DNA from: Mesorhizobium sp. B1-1-8
GTDB lineage: Bacteria; Pseudomonadota; Alphaproteobacteria; Rhizobiales; Rhizobiaceae
Length of the DNA: 64,000 bases
NCBI RefSeq assembly: GCF_006442795.2
Contig: NZ_CP083956.1
Span: 5,495,501 to 5,559,500, forward strand
Reading direction: 5' to 3'
The notes under the pieces are model-generated. The model worked only from the letters and a program-made list of their open reading frames with translations. It did no database searches and had not been told where the DNA came from. This document shows, piece by piece, positions 36,219 to 43,865 of the stretch. How positions within the stretch are numbered: position 1 is the first letter of the stretch; each line of letters begins with the position of its first letter. A program made the translations under genes and the position numbers.

Positions 36219-37431
36219 CGACACCTCCATGCCGTTCACGATAGTCATCTTCGATTTGCGTAACTAGGTTATCTGCTTTGTATTTGTATTCGGCAGGTAT
36301 TCTTCTTGCGACCAGACAGGCCAAGATGGCCATTGTCTTATGACCCTGCAATCCTGCTTCGTCGAAAAGAGACCGCCAGAAAGCTAATGACGTTGAGCTC
36401 AGAACCAAATTTCCACGGCTAATTCGAACCGCCCCCGAATCAGCGCGCCTCAATATCGAATTCGCTCTATCCACCATCGCGAGAGCTTTGCTTATGTCGT
36501 AGAGGATATCACTGACTGTCTCGAGGTAAGTCTCCGTTATTATATCAGATCCTACAATTCCAACATTTCGCAGGTTATCAAAACAGCAACTTTCTAATTC
36601 ATCGGTGAGTACTGGATTCGGTTCTGGCGCCGTCAGGAGGGTTGATACGCGATCGGCAAAGTTAGGGAATATAGCGAGTTCAGCCGCATCTACCCCCTTC
36701 TGGCGGGGAGAATGAACCTCGGGCCTCACGCCCGTTAGCCCATGTCTTGATCGAATTGCTTCCTGCGTTGCCCTTTCGATATCATGAAGGGTAAGGTTGT
36801 CTGGCGCTCCCGGTATGCCATCTCTCAAAACGTTCAGAAATGCTTCAGAGAACATCGTGTACTTTTTACCCACCGGCGATATCGCAGGTTCGTCCTTTGA
36901 CGACGCCACTAACAACGCGGTTCCCGCCTTCGGAAGCGCATCGAAGGTCTTCGCTTCCACTATCGCATTTAACTCATTTGACTGGAATATCTTCACTGCT
37001 TCTCCTGCGAAGCAGCAGTCCAATATTATGAACAAATTTCTGTCCGCGATAAACTGACTAAGCGTCTCAGCCAAGGCCCGTATACGAAGACCAGTCGTGT
37101 GCTCGCGCCTTTTGCGGGTTGATTGTATAGTCAGATAGTACTCTCTATCTGACAAGAACCCCCCGTGACCGGTATAAAATAGCAATATGTTTCCTATGGT
37201 GTTCGCCGTTAGAAATCGCGATATTCTCTCGTCCAAATCGATCACGTTCGACGGGTCGTCAAAGAGATTCAATATTTGTTCCGCTCGCATGTCTAGGCCG
37301 TCTTGCAAATACGAAAGCAAGGCGTCATTGGACGCGCCAAACGCTTTGTTGTCCAGCGACCGATGATCTGGATACGTTTGAGCACCCAGTAATATCGCAA
37401 CGAACTCTGGTTCAGTGCTACCGTCACTCAC
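36193..37431 (-). CDS. Caspase-family (C14) protease
   Basis: A 412-residue protein. The N-terminal caspase p20-like domain (residues about 8-240) begins FVAILLGAQTYPDH, with catalytic His near 89 in YTGHGG and Cys near 140 in LDCCFAG, followed by the substrate-loop region ALLVASSKDEPA. The C-terminal 170 residues are helical and unrecognised. No signal peptide. GTG 37431 follows the EACC1-like stop by four bases. Bacterial caspases paired with small constant components act as triggered suicide effectors in predicted conflict systems. Confidence 0.88.
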   Translation of the reverse strand: MSDGSTEPEFVAILLGAQTYPDHRSLDNKAFGASNDALLSYLQDGLDMRAEQILNLFDDPSNVIDLDERISRFLTANTIGNILLFYTGHGGFLSDREYYLTIQSTRKRREHTTGLRIRALAETLSQFIADRNLFIILDCCFAGEAVKIFQSNELNAIVEAKTFDALPKAGTALLVASSKDEPAISPVGKKYTMFSEAFLNVLRDGIPGAPDNLTLHDIERATQEAIRSRHGLTGVRPEVHSPRQKGVDAAELAIFPNFADRVSTLLTAPEPNPVLTDELESCCFDNLRNVGIVGSDIITETYLETVSDILYDISKALAMVDRANSILRRADSGAVRISRGNLVLSSTSLAFWRSLFDEAGLQGHKTMAILACLVARRIPAEYKYKADNLVTQIEDDYRERHGGVDVSVAPSM

Positions 37432-37435
37432 TGTT

Positions 37436-37801
37436 CTATTTTTCTTCCTGGATAGCTGCCATCGTCTTGGCAACGTCGATATTCTTTGCGCCGTCCCCGG
37501 TCGCGATTACCTTGCCGTTTTTTGTTTCAATAATTACGCGATCACCCCATTTGGAAATGAAGTTGTGAAGTCCCTTTGCTATCGCAAACGCAGCTGGGGT
37601 TCCAAGGACCAGGATAAGGGTGGCCCCCAGATCCTGAGTAACATCGCTGTCACGAGCGATCTGAATCGAGCCGCTTGGGCCAACACTAGGCGCCAAAAGT
37701 CTCTCTAGCTCCTTCGACCGTTTATTGGCGTCCGCCACACTTAACCCTTCAAAACGAACTCGCAGCTCGTGCAGATTGCTATTTTCCATTTCTGTCATCA
37801 T
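37436..37801 (-). CDS. EACC1-like small protein (effector-associated constant component)
   Basis: A 121-residue protein starting at ATG 37801 after GAGGA. It has an N-terminal charged helix (FEGLSVADANKRSKELERLL), a central hydrophobic helix (LILVLGTPAAFAIAKGLHNFI) and a short beta pair ending GKVIATGDGAKN. This layout, and its place directly before a caspase gene, fit the EACC1 component described in predicted NTP-dependent and caspase/trypsin conflict systems, where it links effectors to a regulatory core. The family match is by eye. No NTPase regulatory gene lies next to it. Confidence 0.6.
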   Translation of the reverse strand: MMTEMENSNLHELRVRFEGLSVADANKRSKELERLLAPSVGPSGSIQIARDSDVTQDLGATLILVLGTPAAFAIAKGLHNFISKWGDRVIIETKNGKVIATGDGAKNIDVAKTMAAIQEEK

Positions 37802-38389
37802 GAAATCCTCAAGATACACGAATAAGAATCGGTACCATCCAAGATCACCCTATTGGGTGCCTCACGCATCCGTTTGGCTTCAGGACGCCCTCGTCATCGC
37901 TGCCCTTGCAGCATCCCATGATGACCGGGGAATCGTTATTCTTTCGCTGGTCTTCCGGGACCGCCGCATCCAACCGCGCACTTGGGTACAGCGGTCACAC
38001 TGTATCATGCGACATCATCTAATAACATAAGCAACGACTAAACGATAGTCCGTAGCGGCGGGTTTGTTGGGCGGCGGTAAGGAATACCGTACAGCTCAGA
38101 CCAGAAGGGGTTGGCGCTTCGGTTCACCAGACCGTGGTCCGCAAGCGGTTCGGCCGTCACCGTAGGTGTGATCATATTGACAAGACATCCTTTCACTGGC
38201 CTGCGGGTGAGAGTGCAGCTCAATCGAATGACAAATAGCCACGAGGTAATCAGCGAGCACATCTGAGACACCGACACGTCATCCGAGCATCGGCACGGAG
38301 TAGGAATGCAAGACGAGGGGCCTGCGTGCGCTGCAAAAGAGAGGAAATAGCGAAATCTGCCATGGCTGGCAGAGGAGGTTCAATGAGAG
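37802..38389. other. Region upstream of the caspase operon, no gene supported
   Basis: Should hold the promoter of the EACC1-caspase operon. A minus frame at 38038-38277 ends PRYRRPTNPP-like and could be a decayed protein fragment, but no family was recognised. No lux box was found here. Confidence 0.4.
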
Positions 38390-38770
38390 TGAAGACCCAA
38401 ACTGTACCTCTGCCTGCAACGTCGGGTGCGTGTTGAAGAGGAAATAGTTTGTTCCCCTTCCCCTTCGTGACGCGCAATGCCCTCCTGCAACCCGTGGTGC
38501 TTCCTATGCATTTGGCTACCGGCAAACTGCCGGTATCGCAAGAAGCTCCTGGAGATCGATTTTCGCTTCACACGACGCGTACGAATCGGCGCTAGATCGG
38601 TCGCTCTTCGAGCGAGAAGAGCGACCTTTTGTCCCCGTATGCGATTCCGAAGAGCCGGTCGGGGATACGCTTGTGGGAATGGCTTTGATCTGGGTGAGCA
38701 AATGGCAATCCCGCCGCTGTCGCGGGTATCTGACTATCGCGTTCCCGTCGAGCCTCGGGCTTCTATGACT
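38390..38770 (-). pseudogene. Replication-relaxation family gene, degraded third copy
   Basis: Scattered frames match the intact copy at 26401-27417: KRIPDRLFGIAYGDK, KRKSISRSFLRYRQFAG, HHGLQEGI and RVTKGKGNKL. Several frameshifts separate the pieces, and both ends are missing. Confidence 0.8.
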
Positions 38771-38799
38771 CTTGTCGCCTCCCGCACATGACTGGGAAC

Positions 38800-38831
38800 A
38801 AAAAAAGCCCCCGGCTTTGGATGCCGGGGGC
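38800..38831 (-). terminator. Rho-independent terminator after alpA-type gene
   Basis: Nine-base-pair GC-rich stem GCCCCCGGC/GCCGGGGGC with a seven-base loop, followed on the minus strand by a run of seven Ts. It lies about ten bases after the alpA-type stop codon. Confidence 0.9.
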
Positions 38832-38840
38832 CGCTCCTGA

Positions 38841-39041
38841 TCATTCGTCAGGAGTGTCGGTGAGTGATCTGCTGTCAATGCGTACCTGAAGCCAGGCTCG
38901 TACTTCATCGAGGACCCAGCACACCCGGCACTGGCCGAGAGTTACCCTCAAGGGGAACTGGTTGGCCTGTTCAAGGCGGCCGATATGCTGTCTGGAATAC
39001 GGAACAATGGTTTTCAGTTCTTTCCAGCTTATGCACCTCAT
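38841..39041 (-). CDS. AlpA-family regulator, probable excisionase
   Basis: A 66-residue winged-helix protein: MRCISWKELKTIVPYSRQHI, RLEQANQFPLRVTLGQ and VCWVLDEVRAWLQ follow the AlpA/excisionase pattern, in which the HTH reads out a site near the attachment core. AlpA proteins act as recombination directionality factors or integrase activators. It lies 102 bases downstream of the integrase gene, reads in the same direction, and has its own terminator, so control of island excision is the likely role. Confidence 0.85.
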   Translation of the reverse strand: MRCISWKELKTIVPYSRQHIGRLEQANQFPLRVTLGQCRVCWVLDEVRAWLQVRIDSRSLTDTPDE

Positions 39042-39143
39042 CGCGGTAGCTCCTGCAAGGGAGCATCGCGATGCCCAATGGACGACAATCCAATTGGCGC
39101 GAAGAAAGTATCATTCCACAAGTAGCTTGGCGAGCGGCTCGCA

Positions 39144-40286
39144 TCATGTCTTCAGAAGGTTGACCAAGTGGGTCTCGTACTTCGTCACGGCGTCGCGCAT
39201 TTCAGGCAGATACTCATAGACGTTGTAAACTTGGGCTATGTCTGACTGCGACTGCTTGGACACGTGATTCAAAAGTTTCTCTACGACGAGCTGCGGGACT
39301 TTGAGTGGCGCCATGTGGGTGCTGAGCGACCGCCGCAGGTCGTGGAGTGTGTAGGGTCGAACTCCATCAAGTCCTTCGTCGAATATGAGCTTGGCCTTGC
39401 CCCATCCATTGAACGTCGTGGTGGGTTTGCCCCTCACGTGGTCGCGTGACGCCGGAAACACATACCGCGCGTTGCCAACGATCGGAATGCTTTCGAGGAC
39501 AGCTGCGGCCAGGTCTCCGTACGGAAAGACGTGCTCTTTGTGGTTCTTAGTGATGCTGCCGGGAAGGGTGATCGTGCGGTTGGTCCGGTCGATCCATTCC
39601 CATTCCAGCGCGGCGATCTCACCCCTCCTCTGCCCTGTCAGCAAGCAGAGGGCGACAATCGGACCATACGGATAGGAGGTAGTGAGGCTCCGAGCCAGTA
39701 CTTTGCCCAGTTCCTCGTGTGAGAGAGCGTGCTTGCGCTTCTTGGCCGATGATGGGACTTGCAGCCCCTCACAGGGGCTGTGCGCGAGATACTCCTCGCG
39801 AACAACCCAATTGAAAAAGACCTTGATGGCGACAAGCGCGTGGCGCCTCTCGGAGGGAACGCGGTCGAGTTTGGCGAGACGTTTCTTGATGTCCTGCTTG
39901 GCAATGTCGCCGAGCTTGGTATTCCCAAACGCGAAATGTCGCATCAGGCGCGAATAGTCGCGGTGCGTCCGGACGCGGTTCTTGCTTTTAACCTCGCCGA
40001 GGAACTCCTTCCTTGCCTCGTTGTATGATACGGTTTTGGGGCGGTTCTTCCCAAGCGTCTTTTCGGCCAACAACCGCTTCGCTTCGGTTCTGGCTTCAGA
40101 TAGCGTGATTATGGGAAAGCGGCCGATTGTTATCCGTTCCCGCGTGGGGCCGCACACGACGACGAAAGTTTTGGTTCCGCCTTGTGAGACACGCACGCCG
40201 AATCCGGGAAGCGCTTCGTCAGAGTAGGTCTTCTGGCCTGTGTTAGGTGCCTGGAGCGCTCGCACAGCAATGTCGGTGAGGCGCAT
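39144..40286 (-). CDS. P4-type tyrosine recombinase (island integrase)
   Basis: A 380-residue integrase. The N-terminal DUF4102-type arm-binding domain (LTDIAVRALQAPNTGQK, LPGFGVRVS) is followed by a core-binding domain and the catalytic domain with Arg near 220 in LTGQRRGE, His/Arg near 315-318 in LHDLRRS, His near 341 in LLNHVSK and Tyr near 354 in VYNVYEY. ATG 40286 has AGGAG upstream; 40310 is an alternative. It starts 157 bases from the tRNA-Phe 3' fragment and reads away from it, so it is the integrase of the island at the attachment site. Complete and probably active. Confidence 0.93.
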   Translation of the reverse strand: MRLTDIAVRALQAPNTGQKTYSDEALPGFGVRVSQGGTKTFVVVCGPTRERITIGRFPIITLSEARTEAKRLLAEKTLGKNRPKTVSYNEARKEFLGEVKSKNRVRTHRDYSRLMRHFAFGNTKLGDIAKQDIKKRLAKLDRVPSERRHALVAIKVFFNWVVREEYLAHSPCEGLQVPSSAKKRKHALSHEELGKVLARSLTTSYPYGPIVALCLLTGQRRGEIAALEWEWIDRTNRTITLPGSITKNHKEHVFPYGDLAAAVLESIPIVGNARYVFPASRDHVRGKPTTTFNGWGKAKLIFDEGLDGVRPYTLHDLRRSLSTHMAPLKVPQLVVEKLLNHVSKQSQSDIAQVYNVYEYLPEMRDAVTKYETHLVNLLKT

Positions 40287-40442
40287 TTCTTGGACTCCTC
40301 TTAGGCTCACCCTAGGCTCCGGAATGAGGCGTGTAGGGTTGGTTTTCGATGTGCTCCTATGTTCGATTATACCATTGATTTTGATAAGAAAAAACGTTCA
40401 GCATCCGTAGCTATGTTACCCCTTGAACACACACTTGGAAGA

Positions 40443-40488
40443 ACTGAAAATCCGCGTGTCGGTGGTTCGAATCCGCCTCTGGGCACCA
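40443..40488 (+). other. tRNA-Phe 3' fragment, island attachment site
   Basis: Begins in the anticodon loop (ACTGAAAATCCGC), then the T arm GGTGG-TTCGAAT-CCGCC, acceptor strand TCTGGGC, discriminator A and CCA: the 3' part of tRNA-Phe(GAA). No 5' half lies upstream. The island lies on its 5' side, so this is the chromosomal attR-type end, and the restored tRNA gene should be at the far end of the island. tRNA-Phe is the target of Mesorhizobium symbiosis islands. No second copy lies in the window. Confidence 0.82.
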
Positions 40489-40613
40489 TCCCCTCTTGGG
40501 TCCATTCTGGGCACATGGGTTGCGGTTTATACCGGCGGGGCAAGTGCACTTCCGACCCGCAACTGCTTGCGGCGGTGGCCGGCTTTGGCTCCAACCGAGC
40601 GCCGCAAGACCCT

Positions 40614-41327
40614 TCAATACGCCATCTCAAAGGATTCGCCCGCAGCAATATTCGCCAACAGCCGCGTTACTGCCGGGAAGCCGCCGTGGCCTGCAATCCA
40701 CCTGCTCACCCGGCAGGCGGCCTTGGCGTAGAGCCCGGCCGACGCCGCACTTTCGATCCAAACGCTCCTCGTCGTCGGCAGCGCGCCATCCGGTTCCACC
40801 AGGCAACGATCGGGGGACGATGTTGGCCTCAGGTAGCGGCCGTCGTCCGAAACGATGACCGCAACCCCCTCGTCAAACCATTGTGGCACGTCACGACGGA
40901 AAGTCTTGATCAGCCCGATCCGGGAATGAAGTTCAATGTGCGACATCTCGTGTGATGCAATGGTGACGGACGTTCCTCGGGGCGAGAGGAACAATGCGAG
41001 ATTGAGAAGCGCCATGCCGCGCGATCGGCCGCCGCCGATCCTGCGGTAGCAATCGTCGTCGCCGCAGACGAAGATTTCGGGATCGCTTTCCGTCGTCCCG
41101 TAGAACCCGCGAAGTCGATCGCGAGCCATGGCGATCGTCTGGAGCACCATGGCCTGCTCTTGAGGCGCCATCCCATCCTCGACGTAGACTTGACCGAAGG
41201 CCTTCCTGAACCCAAGGCAGTTCGGGCACATTATGGCCGCCGCCGCCGGATAGGTGGCTGCGAGGCCGGCGGCTGTCGTCGCGGCCAGAGCGATTGCGAG
41301 CGCGGTCGCCTTCCATCGTGACGCCAT
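40614..41327 (-). CDS. Exported gluzincin-like metallopeptidase
   Basis: A 237-residue protein with a signal peptide (LAIALAATTAAGLAATYPAAAA), a CPNC motif just after it, and the zinc motif HEMSH in IASHEMSHIELH (HExxH) with a downstream WFDEGVAV supplying the third ligand region. Probably a periplasmic zinc peptidase of the MA type. ATG 41327 follows AAGGA. It lies seven bases after the membrane-protein gene, so the two are co-transcribed. This is the first gene outside the island. Confidence 0.75.
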   Translation of the reverse strand: MASRWKATALAIALAATTAAGLAATYPAAAAIMCPNCLGFRKAFGQVYVEDGMAPQEQAMVLQTIAMARDRLRGFYGTTESDPEIFVCGDDDCYRRIGGGRSRGMALLNLALFLSPRGTSVTIASHEMSHIELHSRIGLIKTFRRDVPQWFDEGVAVIVSDDGRYLRPTSSPDRCLVEPDGALPTTRSVWIESAASAGLYAKAACRVSRWIAGHGGFPAVTRLLANIAAGESFEMAY

Positions 41328-41334
41328 GGTCCTT

Positions 41335-41874
41335 CTAGTGCCTCGCAATCTGGGATGCTGCCGCATCGCCGGCGAAAGAGGAAAGGGCGTTCGACCGAGA
41401 ACGTGCAAGCAGGTAGAAAGCGGCGAGGTGCGTGATCATCTGCAATGGCATGTAGATGATCGGGAACGCGTACATGGCGCCGAGTTCGCCTGCGACCGCA
41501 GGAAGGTCGACCCGGACCGCGTCGTAAAAGTCGACGGCGATGTCGGCCACCCCGACGAGATTGAAGGCGAGGATGAACAGCCAAAACAGCGGTCGTATCC
41601 TGACCGCGAGCAGTGCCAGCATGGCCAGCACCCCGGTTGCGAAGTTGGCATAGGCCGCGAAGGTGGCGAAGCCGTCAGGCAGATTGGGGCCAACCACGCC
41701 GGGAAGGAGGAAGGCGAGCCCAAAGAAACGGAAGCTGTGCAGGGCCGCGATGGCCCGCTGTGCATCGAAATGATCCATCGCTTTGAGCCTTGGCCAGATA
41801 AATGCGCCGAAGCAAAGCAGCCACGGGACATAACCCAGGATGAGATGGGTCAGGAAGACGATTTGCGACGACAT
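41335..41874 (-). CDS. Integral membrane protein of unknown function
   Basis: A 179-residue protein with about five hydrophobic helices, beginning IVFLTHLILGYVPWLLCFGAFIW and including FWLFILAFNLVGVADIAV. No enzymatic motif is seen. It precedes the zinc peptidase gene by seven bases. Confidence 0.7.
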   Translation of the reverse strand: MSSQIVFLTHLILGYVPWLLCFGAFIWPRLKAMDHFDAQRAIAALHSFRFFGLAFLLPGVVGPNLPDGFATFAAYANFATGVLAMLALLAVRIRPLFWLFILAFNLVGVADIAVDFYDAVRVDLPAVAGELGAMYAFPIIYMPLQMITHLAAFYLLARSRSNALSSFAGDAAASQIARH

Positions 41875-41956
41875 GCGAGCTCCCGCCATTGGATTTCGTT
41901 CACGAGGCCGCGGCGCGAAACACCGCGGTCGGCATGCCGAGCCGAGCTTTCTTCGA

Positions 41957-43069
41957 CTATAGGCTGCGAAGGAAGTCGATCATCGCCGAGTTCACCTCCG
42001 GCGCACGCTCCTGCTGGGTCCAATGGCCACAGCCCGGCAGGATGATTGCCGGCCGGAGCTTGGGAACCAGCGCCGATTGCTTGGCGATAATTGGCCGAAA
42101 CACGTCAAGGATGATATCGCGGTCGCCCGCGACATAGAGCGCTGGAACGGCGACCTCTGCCTGGCCGAAGGCGGCCATGAGTTCCCAACTGCGATCGATG
42201 TTGCGCCACCAGTTCAGGGCGCCGCGGAATCCACTCCGGGCGAACTCCTCGACATAAATGTCGATATCGGACTCGCTGATCCAGGAAGGCAGGGACGCCG
42301 GATTGGTCAGGAAATCCCCGTTGCGAGGGACCATCCCCGCGGCGAATCCTCCGGCGTTCGTCGCCGGCGGGCTGTCGCCCGAAAGCGAGTAGAACATGGA
42401 GCGGAAGGTGCGACGAAGATCGTGTTCCAAGGCGGCCTCGGCCTCCGGGCTCTGGAAGTAGAGCTGGTAAAACAAGGCGTCTTCGGTCCGCGGCATCAGC
42501 GTCGTCGGCGGCCCCGCGTCACCAAACCCCCGCGAGCGGAACGGCGGGCTGAACGCGATCACGGCGCGGAAGCGGTCGGGGCGCAGCAGCGCCGTTTGCC
42601 AAGCGATCGCGGCGCCGATGTCGTGGCCGGCGATCACAGCTTGTTTGGCGTCCAGAGCGTCGACGAGGCCGACCATGTCGCCGATGTCGTCGAGGATCGT
42701 ATATTTCTCGAGCTCCTCCGGACGATCGCTCCGCCCATAGCCGCGCAAATCGGGCGCCACGGCGCGAAACCCGGCCTTCGCCAGCGCGCCAAGCTGATGA
42801 CGCCAGGAATACCAGCATTCGGGAAAGCCGTGACAGAGGATGACGAGCGGACCTTCACCCTGTTCGGCCACATGCAAGCGGATCCCGTTCGTCTCGATCA
42901 TGCGATGCGTAACCTCGGGCATCGCAGAATCCACCCAGGACGTCGGCTCCGCGCCGCCTCCGCTGCGTTCCGCGGCGGCGAGCTTGAGCGGCCCGGCGAA
43001 AGCAGCACCGACGGTAAGCGCGCCCCCGGCCCAAAGGACGTCACGTCGGGAAAATGTCGCGTCTCGCAT
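41957..43069 (-). CDS. Tat-exported epoxide hydrolase-like alpha/beta hydrolase
   Basis: A 370-residue protein. The N-terminus carries a twin-arginine signal (FSRRDVLWAGGALTVGAAF), so it is exported folded. The core shows HGFPECWYSW, nucleophile Asp in AGHDIGAAIAW, and the catalytic His in GCGHWTQQE, with the lid between: the epoxide hydrolase arrangement in the alpha/beta hydrolase family. ATG 43069 follows AGGAGA eight bases upstream. Stands alone. Confidence 0.9.
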   Translation of the reverse strand: MRDATFSRRDVLWAGGALTVGAAFAGPLKLAAAERSGGGAEPTSWVDSAMPEVTHRMIETNGIRLHVAEQGEGPLVILCHGFPECWYSWRHQLGALAKAGFRAVAPDLRGYGRSDRPEELEKYTILDDIGDMVGLVDALDAKQAVIAGHDIGAAIAWQTALLRPDRFRAVIAFSPPFRSRGFGDAGPPTTLMPRTEDALFYQLYFQSPEAEAALEHDLRRTFRSMFYSLSGDSPPATNAGGFAAGMVPRNGDFLTNPASLPSWISESDIDIYVEEFARSGFRGALNWWRNIDRSWELMAAFGQAEVAVPALYVAGDRDIILDVFRPIIAKQSALVPKLRPAIILPGCGHWTQQERAPEVNSAMIDFLRSL

Positions 43070-43449
43070 TGTGTGTCTCTCCTGAACATTGCGCATCTGG
43101 GCCTCGATTGCGCCGCACGCTGCCGAATTGCGGCCTGTCCAGATTTGCCCACCGAATGTAAGGCTGCTACCCGCGATCGACTATTGGCGATAACGTCAAT
43201 GGGCTGTGAAGCAGAGCTTCACAATCAGACAGAGTGCGCTCGACAAGGCGGGCCTGGAGCGGAGTGATCGGCTCCTGAAAAGAAACCAACGTTCGGAACA
43301 ATTAGCTGCGTTGAATGTTCTTTAGGGCCGATTGGCTCGAATCCTGCGCGAGGGGGAGATGACGTGCGCCGGTGCAATCGGCCCGACTGCCCAGACCGCC
43401 GAAATCTCCAACAGCAACGATGTTCTCCCTTCGGGTCGAGGAGCAAAAG
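43070..43449. other. Intergenic region between divergent genes
   Basis: Promoter region for the hydrolase and for the small gene at 43450. No RNA gene or repeat recognised. Confidence 0.4.
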
Positions 43450-43680
43450 ATGCCGATCTATCGCGTAGAGCAGATGCAGGGCGACGAGGTCCTCGCAGCG
43501 CAAACCGTCGATGCGCCTACCCCCTCCGAGGCGGCAACCGGCATGAGCGGAAAAGATGTGACGTTAGGAAGATGGGAGGAGAACTGGTTCCGTGTGATCG
43601 ACGAAAATTGGGGCAAGGTGTTCGCCTACAGCTTCGCATCCGATCAGCCGGCTGCCGGGAATTCTCAGAAAACCGACTGA
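43450..43680 (+). CDS. Hypothetical 76-aa protein
   Basis: Starts at ATG 43450 (MPIYRVEQMQGDEVLAAQTV) with GAGGAG upstream; an in-frame ATG 30 bases earlier is possible. The sequence is compact and coding-like (LGRWEENWFRVIDENWGKVF). It precedes the biosynthetic operon by 185 bases and may be unrelated to it. No family recognised. Confidence 0.6.
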   Translation: MPIYRVEQMQGDEVLAAQTVDAPTPSEAATGMSGKDVTLGRWEENWFRVIDENWGKVFAYSFASDQPAAGNSQKTD

Positions 43681-43865
43681 GCCGCCAACATGCGGGTTGT
43701 TGGCACTGGGAGACGATCCACGTCGCAATTATTACCAGCGTGCAGACCAGGCCTGGCAGCGAATTTGGGGGTCTCGCCCCGCAAGCCAAATACATCATCA
43801 GAATGATTGATGAAAATCACGATGCGTAGAGCCATAACCGGGTATCACTCTGGTTCAGGCAAACC

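Noticed and set aside
37802..38389. A fourth lux box before the caspase operon
   Set aside because: No match to the 16-bp palindrome, even allowing a few mismatches by eye.
40367..40955. Coding frames across the tRNA-Phe fragment
   Set aside because: They run through tRNA sequence and non-coding flank and have no protein-like composition.
42023..43267. Plus-strand frame of 414 codons
   Set aside because: Shadow of the epoxide hydrolase gene.
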